Source: an uncultured Bacteroidales bacterium
Lineage (GTDB): Bacteria > Bacteroidota > Bacteroidia > Bacteroidales > FEN-979
DNA length: 50,257 nucleotides
Assembly: GCA_903885595.1 (NCBI GenBank)
Contig: CAISJJ010000028.1
Span: forward strand, 1-50,257
Reading direction: 5' to 3'
Shown here: piece after piece, positions 45,707 to 50,257 of the stretch
How the letters are laid out: each line of letters starts with the position of its first letter
How positions within the stretch are numbered: the stretch's first letter is position 1
Translations under genes and position numbers: made by a program
The notes under the pieces: generated by a model
The model's input: only the letters and a program-made list of their open reading frames with translations
What the model was told of the DNA's origin: nothing
Databases searched by the model: none

Positions 45707-45922
45707 ATGAGCACAAAACGAGTTATTTCCATTGGATTATCCCTGATCTTTTTCATCATGATTTGCATCACTACATCCTGTAATTCAGGAAAAGCAGTAT
45801 GTGATTCAAACCACCTTGGAAAACCACCGAAACTGAAGAAAAACAAAAGTAATTATGGTGTTGTTTACGAACATAAATCAAAACCTGTAGGTAAAAATTA
45901 TGTAGTCCGAAATCGCAGGTAA
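45707..45922 (+). CDS. Small basic lipoprotein of unknown function
   Basis: A 71-residue predicted lipoprotein: hydrophobic signal ISIGLSLIFFIMICITTSC with Cys25, then a short, very basic tail (KPPKLKKNKSNYGVVYEHK and VGKNYVVRNRR). No domain is recognisable. The frame is open far upstream through another gene, but the promoter at 45667-45674 makes the ATG at 45707 the first usable start with a normal leader. It is divergent from the surface-uptake operon and convergent with the PaaI gene 4 nt away. Envelope location is likely. Confidence 0.72.
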   Translation: MSTKRVISIGLSLIFFIMICITTSCNSGKAVCDSNHLGKPPKLKKNKSNYGVVYEHKSKPVGKNYVVRNRR

Positions 45923-45926
45923 ACCC

Positions 45927-46400
45927 CTATTCGTAAAAGTCGCTGTGTTCAGGATAATACATTGACTCCCTGGAAATGTCGGGAGGAAAGGTGAAAAATG
46001 TTATTAATCCTTTGGCGCACAATGTATTGTCACAATTATACAACCCAACTTCGATATCGGCAAGGTTTCGCCTCATTTGTTTTACTTTTGCACGCAACAT
46101 TATTGGTCCCTGATCGATCGCAACAGTTTTGAGATAGCGAAACTCGGCTTTTGAAGTGTATCCTGAAGTTTTAACCTTCACATATACAGTCCAGCTTGCA
46201 ATTTCATCCATTAAAGTCGCCTGGATTCCACCATGAAGGATGTTGAAATATCCCTGAAAATTTGCTCCTGGATTCCAATGGCTGACAATCTCATCGTTCT
46301 CTTCAGTAAAAGTGAGATGCAATCCAAGGGGATTTTCGGGGGAACAACCAAAGCAATTGTATCCTTCAAGCCTGCTAAAGGGGTTTTTTAATTTTTTCAT
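45927..46400 (-). CDS. PaaI-family hotdog thioesterase
   Basis: A 157-residue single hotdog-fold enzyme predicted to hydrolyse an acyl-CoA. It has an N-terminal Cys pair (NCFGCSPENPLGLHL), the family motif NILHGGIQATLMDEIASW with the HGG turn and catalytic-region Asp/Glu, and FRYLKTVAIDQGPIMLRAKV. Substrate unknown. It starts 9 nt after rimO and so is the last gene of ftsY-rimO-paaI-like unit. Confidence 0.88.
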   Translation of the reverse strand: MKKLKNPFSRLEGYNCFGCSPENPLGLHLTFTEENDEIVSHWNPGANFQGYFNILHGGIQATLMDEIASWTVYVKVKTSGYTSKAEFRYLKTVAIDQGPIMLRAKVKQMRRNLADIEVGLYNCDNTLCAKGLITFFTFPPDISRESMYYPEHSDFYE

Positions 46401-46409
46401 TGCATGAAA

Positions 46410-47720
46410 TTATTGCAAATCGGCATATAAATCAAAGCTTTCAGCCCGGGTTATTTTCACGGAGCAGAATGAGCCAGGCTGTAAAACATTTCCTTCCCTG
46501 GAAATCAACACTTCATTATCCACTTCAGGTGAATCAAATTCAGTGCGTGCAACATAGTACTCACCCTCAAGGCGGTCGACCAGGACATTTATTAATTGTC
46601 CTACCTTTATCTGATTGAGAGACAGGGAAATGCTTTCCTGAATTGACATAAGTTCTTCAACACGTTCCGTTTTCCGCTTTGCTGCGACAGAATCCCTGAA
46701 TTTATAAGCGCTGGTATCTTCTTCATGGGAATAGGAAAATACCCCAAGCCGGTCGAATCGGTATTCTTCAATAAAATTCCTGAGTTCCCTGAACTCGGAT
46801 TCTGTTTCGCCCGGATATCCTGTAATAAGCGTGGTTCTTATTGCAACACCCGGGATTTTCTTGCGGATGTCATCAACAAGTTTCCGTGTTGAGGAGCCAT
46901 CCATGCCACGCTGCATTGATTTTAAAATCCGGTCGCTGATATGCTGAAGCGGGATGTCGATATAATTGCAAATGTTGGAGTGAGATCTGACGACCTCAAG
47001 TAATTGAAGGGGGAATCCGTCAGGATAAGTATAATGTATGCGGATCCATTCAAGACCTTTCACGTTGGCCAGCGTATCGAGCAACTCAGGAAGCATCCGT
47101 TTTTTGTACAGGTCAAGGCCATAGTAGGTAGTATCCTGTGAAATCAGGTTGATCTCTTTTATCCCTGCCGAGGCCATTCCTGATGCTTCTTTGATGATAT
47201 CTTCAACAGGTCGGCTGACATGTTTTCCCCTGATCATCGGTATGGCGCAAAAAGAGCATTTACGATCGCATCCTTCAGCGATTTTAAGGTAGGCATAATG
47301 GGAAGGAGTAGTGATTTTCCGCTCACCAAACAGTTGGTTCCTGTATGTTCCCCCAATGTGGTTAATAATCTGTTTCAGGTTATTAACCCCAAAGAAGGCA
47401 TCCACTTCAGGAATCTCCTGCTGCAATTTTTCTTTGTAACGTTCCGAGAGGCAACCCATCACATAAACATGATCAATGAGCCCGTGCTTTTTAGCATTAA
47501 CATATTGCAAAATGGTATCGATTGATTCCGTTTTTGCATCGTTGATAAAGCCACAGGTGTTGATAATGGCAGTATCTATTTTCTTATGATCAGCCGGATC
47601 GAATATAATTTGGAACTTGTTCGCTTCCAGCTGTTTCATCAGCATTTCCGCATCCACCAGGTTTTTAGCACAGCCCAGTGATATCATCCCGATTTTGTGA
47701 GGTCCGGATTTTGTTTTCAA
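46410..47720 (-). CDS. rimO: Ribosomal protein S12 methylthiotransferase RimO
   Basis: Radical SAM enzyme that adds a methylthio group to an aspartate of ribosomal protein S12. The 436-residue protein has the N-terminal Fe-S cluster cysteines Cys17 (SLGCAKN), Cys56 (NTCGF) and Cys90 (MGCLSERY), the radical SAM triad Cys151, Cys155, Cys158 (EGCDRKCSFCAIP), and a C-terminal TRAM domain that binds the substrate. The SLGCAKNLVDAE start and HYTYPDG favour RimO over MiaB. It starts 11 nt after ftsY. Confidence 0.96.
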   Translation of the reverse strand: MKTKSGPHKIGMISLGCAKNLVDAEMLMKQLEANKFQIIFDPADHKKIDTAIINTCGFINDAKTESIDTILQYVNAKKHGLIDHVYVMGCLSERYKEKLQQEIPEVDAFFGVNNLKQIINHIGGTYRNQLFGERKITTPSHYAYLKIAEGCDRKCSFCAIPMIRGKHVSRPVEDIIKEASGMASAGIKEINLISQDTTYYGLDLYKKRMLPELLDTLANVKGLEWIRIHYTYPDGFPLQLLEVVRSHSNICNYIDIPLQHISDRILKSMQRGMDGSSTRKLVDDIRKKIPGVAIRTTLITGYPGETESEFRELRNFIEEYRFDRLGVFSYSHEEDTSAYKFRDSVAAKRKTERVEELMSIQESISLSLNQIKVGQLINVLVDRLEGEYYVARTEFDSPEVDNEVLISREGNVLQPGSFCSVKITRAESFDLYADLQ

Positions 47721-47731
47721 GAAATTCAGGA

Positions 47732-48682
47732 TTAATTAAAGAGGCTGTCGACGAATTCAACGCGGTTAAATACCTGGAGATCTTCAATCCCTTCGCCCAC
47801 GCCGATATATTTTACCGGGATTTTAAACTGGTCGGAAATTCCAATCACAACCCCGCCCTTGGCCGTTCCGTCCAGTTTTGTCAAGGCAAGTGTATTGACT
47901 TCGGTAGCGGCGGTAAATTGTTTCGCCTGTTCAAATGCGTTTTGTCCCGTTGATGCATCGAGGATTAAAAGTACTTCATGCGGTGCATCGGGCATGAGTT
48001 TCTGTATAACTTTCCTGATCTTGGAAAGTTCATTCATGAGGTTGATTTTATTGTGCAGGCGGCCGGCGGTGTCGATAATGACAACATCCATATCTCTCGC
48101 GATGGCTGATTTTACCGTGTCATAGGCAACGGAAGCCGGATCGGCGCCCATGCCCTGGTTCACAATGGGGACTCCTACCCTATCGGCCCATATAGTAATT
48201 TGTTCAACCGCAGCAGCCCTAAAGGTATCGGCGGCGCCGATCAGGACTGATTTTCCGGATTTTTTAAACTGGTAAGCCAGTTTACCAATGGTTGTAGTTT
48301 TACCAACGCCATTCACACCCACTACCATTATGATATATGGCTTTTTGTCGGCGGGAACCGAAAATTCGGTAAAATCAAGTATATTGTTCTCCTGGAGTAA
48401 TGCGACAATTTCCTCTTTTAGAAGGTTATTTAATTCACTGGTTCCAATATATTTATCTTTAGACGCCCGTTTTTGTATACGTTCAATAATCCGAAGGGTG
48501 GTTTCAACGCCCACATCGGATGTAACGAGTATTTCCTCAAGATTATCCAGTACCTCATCATCGACAGTAGATTTGCCAACAATTGCTTTTGAAATCCGTG
48601 TGAAAATGTTGGATTTCGTTTTTTGTAGTCCCTGGTCAAGACGTTCTTTTTTCTCACGGGAGAAGATGCTGAAAAATCCCAT
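47732..48682 (-). CDS. ftsY: Signal recognition particle receptor FtsY
   Basis: SRP GTPase that brings ribosome-SRP complexes to the inner membrane. The 316-residue form lacks the long acidic A domain of E. coli, as is usual in Bacteroidota. The N domain (about 20-105) is followed by the G domain with GVNGVGKT (122-129), AADTFRAAA, DTAGRLHNK, TKLDGTAKGG, and the final GVGEGIEDLQVF. A terminator separates it from the ribosomal gene pair upstream, so it may have its own promoter, although no clear -7 box is visible in the 14 nt that remain. Confidence 0.96.
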   Translation of the reverse strand: MGFFSIFSREKKERLDQGLQKTKSNIFTRISKAIVGKSTVDDEVLDNLEEILVTSDVGVETTLRIIERIQKRASKDKYIGTSELNNLLKEEIVALLQENNILDFTEFSVPADKKPYIIMVVGVNGVGKTTTIGKLAYQFKKSGKSVLIGAADTFRAAAVEQITIWADRVGVPIVNQGMGADPASVAYDTVKSAIARDMDVVIIDTAGRLHNKINLMNELSKIRKVIQKLMPDAPHEVLLILDASTGQNAFEQAKQFTAATEVNTLALTKLDGTAKGGVVIGISDQFKIPVKYIGVGEGIEDLQVFNRVEFVDSLFN

Positions 48683-48696
48683 AAACTACGGTTTTA

Positions 48697-48731
48697 TAAA
48701 AAAAAAGCTTTTTTCCGGAGAAAAAAGCTTT
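48697..48731 (-). terminator. Terminator between DUF4295 gene and ftsY
   Basis: AAAGCTTTTTT and AAAAAAGCTTT form a perfect 11-bp stem with a 6-nt loop, followed on the minus strand by a T run. It lies between the DUF4295 stop and the ftsY start. Confidence 0.8.
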
Positions 48732-48752
48732 CCATAAGGAAGAAAATTCAAA

Positions 48753-48914
48753 TTAGTTCTCTTTGTTTGCCAAAAAGTCTTTGAGCATTTCGTTGGCAAC
48801 AATTGTTTCCTTGAAAACAAAGGCTCCGGATTTCGGGGATTTAACCATGCGAATGACCTTAGTAAAATCTTTCCCTGAGGTAGCTTTAAACGAAGCAACT
48901 ACTTTCTTTGCCAT
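48753..48914 (-). CDS. DUF4295 family small protein
   Basis: A 53-residue basic protein (MAKKVVASFKATSGKDFTKV..., ending FLANKEN) of a Bacteroidota-restricted family. It nearly always sits next to ribosomal protein L33, here 8 nt upstream. Lysine content and size suggest a ribosome-associated protein, but no function is known to me. It is too short for many automatic gene callers. Confidence 0.88.
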   Translation of the reverse strand: MAKKVVASFKATSGKDFTKVIRMVKSPKSGAFVFKETIVANEMLKDFLANKEN

Positions 48915-48922
48915 ATTTTATG

Positions 48923-49111
48923 TTATTTAATTTCTTTGTGAACTGTAATTTTCTTTAAATATGAATTGTACTTTTTCAGTTCAATTCTTTCAGGTGTATT
49001 CTTCTTATTTTTAGTGGTAATGTATCTTGAAATGCCGGGAATACCGCTTGTCTTTTGTTCAGTACATTCTAAAATTACCTGAATCCGTTGGTCTTTGCTC
49101 TTTTTTGCCAT
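48923..49111 (-). CDS. rpmG: 50S ribosomal protein L33
   Basis: The 62-residue large-subunit protein has the family core [40 protein letters not shown] and a basic tail. Only one cysteine is present, so this is a zinc-free form. It is the first gene of the rpmG-DUF4295 pair; the L28 gene, often its neighbour in this phylum, is not in the window. Confidence 0.96.
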   Translation of the reverse strand: MAKKSKDQRIQVILECTEQKTSGIPGISRYITTKNKKNTPERIELKKYNSYLKKITVHKEIK

Positions 49112-49139
49112 CTTCTGAATTCTTTATTTTTCGGGACTG

Positions 49140-49170
49140 CAAAATTAAACCATTTCCCTGAAAAAACAAA
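49140..49170 (-). promoter_or_regulatory. Promoter of rpmG-DUF4295 (-33 and -7)
   Basis: Minus strand: TTTG (49170-49167), 19 nt, TAATTTTG (49147-49140), 28 nt before the rpmG ATG. A full consensus match. Confidence 0.85.
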
Positions 49171-49224
49171 AATTATTTAGCCTCTAAATTATTTTTATTT
49201 CTTTGGCCCTTTTTAATCATCATT

Positions 49225-49245
49225 ATCCCCGATTTAATCCGGGAT
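49225..49245. other. Imperfect dyad between rpmG and xerD
   Basis: ATCCC-c-GATT-t-AATC-c-GGGAT forms a 21-bp dyad in the divergent rpmG/xerD gap. It could be an operator or a weak hairpin; function unknown. Confidence 0.3.
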
Positions 49246-49320
49246 TGTCATTGAATGTCCTGAATATTTTATACTTTTAATTTCTCTTCTAAAAATTCTC
49301 ATATCCTTAAATATCAATCA

Positions 49321-50223
49321 TTGAATATCTGGAAACCTTACATTCATGGATTTAAATCGCATCTCCAGCTGGAGAAATCGCTATCGAAGAACTCGGTGGA
49401 GGCATACCTGCATGATGTAGCGAAGATAATTCAATTTCTTGAGATGCAGGGTATAACTGTAGGTCCGGACAAGCTTGAACTTCATCATTTTCAATCATTT
49501 TTGAAATGGATAACCGAGATGGGGATGACTGCACGATCGCAAGCACGGGTGATTTCGGGGTTGAAGGCATTTTATCGTTATCTGCTGCTGGAGAATATCG
49601 TCATCAAGGATCCGACAGAATTACTTGATTCTCCTAAGATTGGCATGAAACTCCCTGTTACGCTTCATTTGGAGGAGATTGACCGGTTAATCGGGAAAAT
49701 TGACTTAAGCAGGCCTGAAGGCAAACGAAACAAGGCTATGCTTGAAACCCTTTATGGTTGCGGACTGCGGGTTTCCGAGCTGGTAAATCTGAAAATATCA
49801 AACATTTTTTTTGATGAAGGTTTTATCAAAGTAACCGGGAAGGGCGATAAAGAGCGGCTTGTCCCCCTGGGAAGAATTGCACAGGGGGAAATTGAATTTT
49901 ATATAATGGAACTCCGGCCACATATTCCAGTAAAAAAAGGTCATGAAGATGTTTTATTTCTGAATCGCCATGGAGCCAGGCTAAGCCGTGTCATGGTCTT
50001 CACAATTATTAAGCAGCTTGCTGTTCTGTCCGGGATAAAAAAAAGAATCAGCCCACACACTTTCAGGCATTCATTTGCCACCCACCTGGTTGAAGGTGGC
50101 GCTGACCTTCGGGCAGTGCAGGAAATGCTGGGGCATGAATCGATTACAACCACTGAGATTTACACTCATTTAGACAGGGATTACCTGAGAAGTACCATTA
50201 TTCAGTATCATCCGAGGGGGTGA
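49321..50223 (+). CDS. xerD: Tyrosine recombinase XerC/XerD
   Basis: The 300-residue site-specific recombinase, probably resolving chromosome dimers at dif with a second Xer protein. It has the N-terminal SAM-like DNA-binding domain (1-105) and catalytic domain with Arg150 (GLRVSEL), Lys174 (TGKGDKER), His246 and Arg249 (HTFRH), His272 (LGHES) and the nucleophile Tyr281 (EIYTHLD). All six catalytic residues are present. The only plausible start is TTG at 49321: the frame has no ATG between the upstream stop at 49261 and the start of the conserved domain. Flanks show no mobile element, so a housekeeping role is favoured. XerC versus XerD is not resolved. Confidence 0.92.
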   Translation: MNIWKPYIHGFKSHLQLEKSLSKNSVEAYLHDVAKIIQFLEMQGITVGPDKLELHHFQSFLKWITEMGMTARSQARVISGLKAFYRYLLLENIVIKDPTELLDSPKIGMKLPVTLHLEEIDRLIGKIDLSRPEGKRNKAMLETLYGCGLRVSELVNLKISNIFFDEGFIKVTGKGDKERLVPLGRIAQGEIEFYIMELRPHIPVKKGHEDVLFLNRHGARLSRVMVFTIIKQLAVLSGIKKRISPHTFRHSFATHLVEGGADLRAVQEMLGHESITTTEIYTHLDRDYLRSTIIQYHPRG

Positions 50224-50228
50224 AAGAT

Positions 50229-50257
50229 GGCAAGTTAGCAAGTTGGTAAGTTGGCAA
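50229..50257 (+). repeat. Octamer tandem repeat at the window end
   Basis: GGCAAGTT, AGCAAGTT, GGTAAGTT and a partial GGCAA follow one another, starting 6 nt after the xerD stop. The array runs off the end of the window, so its full length is unknown. Confidence 0.7.

Noticed and set aside
49321-50223. Integrase of a mobile element
   Set aside because: The sequence is Xer-like in length and motifs, and no phage, conjugation or attachment-site features are visible around it.

Overview
The window is a stretch of chromosome from a member of the Bacteroidota, most like an environmental or anaerobic Bacteroidales/Marinilabiliales-type genome. Four things support this. At least sixteen start codons follow the Bacteroidota -7 promoter motif TAnnTTTG, several with TTTG about 19-21 nt upstream, and Shine-Dalgarno sequences are generally absent. 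Three exported proteins end in type IX secretion (T9SS) sorting domains, and a DUF4835/PorD-like protein is encoded. Bacteroidota-restricted families occur (DUF6913, DUF4835, DUF4295, DUF5074, the alternative GlmU-like family). The gene strings bamD-rpoZ-coaBC-DUF4835-recN and rpmG-DUF4295-ftsY-rimO are typical of the phylum. No tRNA, rRNA, CRISPR array, insertion sequence or prophage was seen.

Layout. 1-8.4 kb: serC-serA (serine synthesis, minus strand), an exported hypothetical, a LuxC-type acyl-CoA reductase, ribosomal protein L31 type B, a GlmU-like sugar-phosphate enzyme, and Lon protease. 8.5-19.4 kb: two tandem M1 aminopeptidases (one with a T9SS tail, one without), an oligopeptide-binding lipoprotein, an MBL-fold hydrolase, DUF6913-dapA, a T9SS-secreted M14 carboxypeptidase, and a PLP-dependent acyltransferase-type enzyme. 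The secreted peptidases and the peptide-binding protein suggest use of external peptides. 19.5-25.4 kb: bamD-rpoZ-coaBC-PorD-like-recN-fabI. 25.5-31.2 kb: a five-gene electron-transfer operon (etfB, etfA, a membrane Fe-S protein, a CCG-domain Fe-S protein, an acyl-CoA dehydrogenase) that looks like a route from acyl-CoA oxidation to the quinone pool. 31.3-38 kb: clpC (minus), gyrA and a TPR protein.

38.1-50.3 kb: a 3beta-HSD-like SDR paired with a steroid 5-alpha-reductase-family membrane protein. Then comes a 533-nt stretch without a gene. It contains what looks like an unrecognised structured RNA of about 330 nt on the minus strand, with its own promoter and a strong terminator. Next are clpS and a divergent CoA-pyrophosphatase-type Nudix gene, then a minus-strand surface-uptake operon (T9SS-tailed protein, TonB-dependent receptor, DUF5074 propeller lipoprotein) resembling BtuB/BtuG-type loci. 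The end holds a small lipoprotein, ftsY-rimO-PaaI thioesterase, rpmG-DUF4295, and a XerC/D recombinase with a TTG start.

Most of the window is ordinary Bacteroidota housekeeping. The items most worth a second look are the unidentified RNA at 39954-40281, the steroid-enzyme-like pair, the surface-uptake operon, and the very short or absent leaders implied by several promoters, most clearly at bamD. All family assignments come from reading motifs and recalling families; no database search was run.
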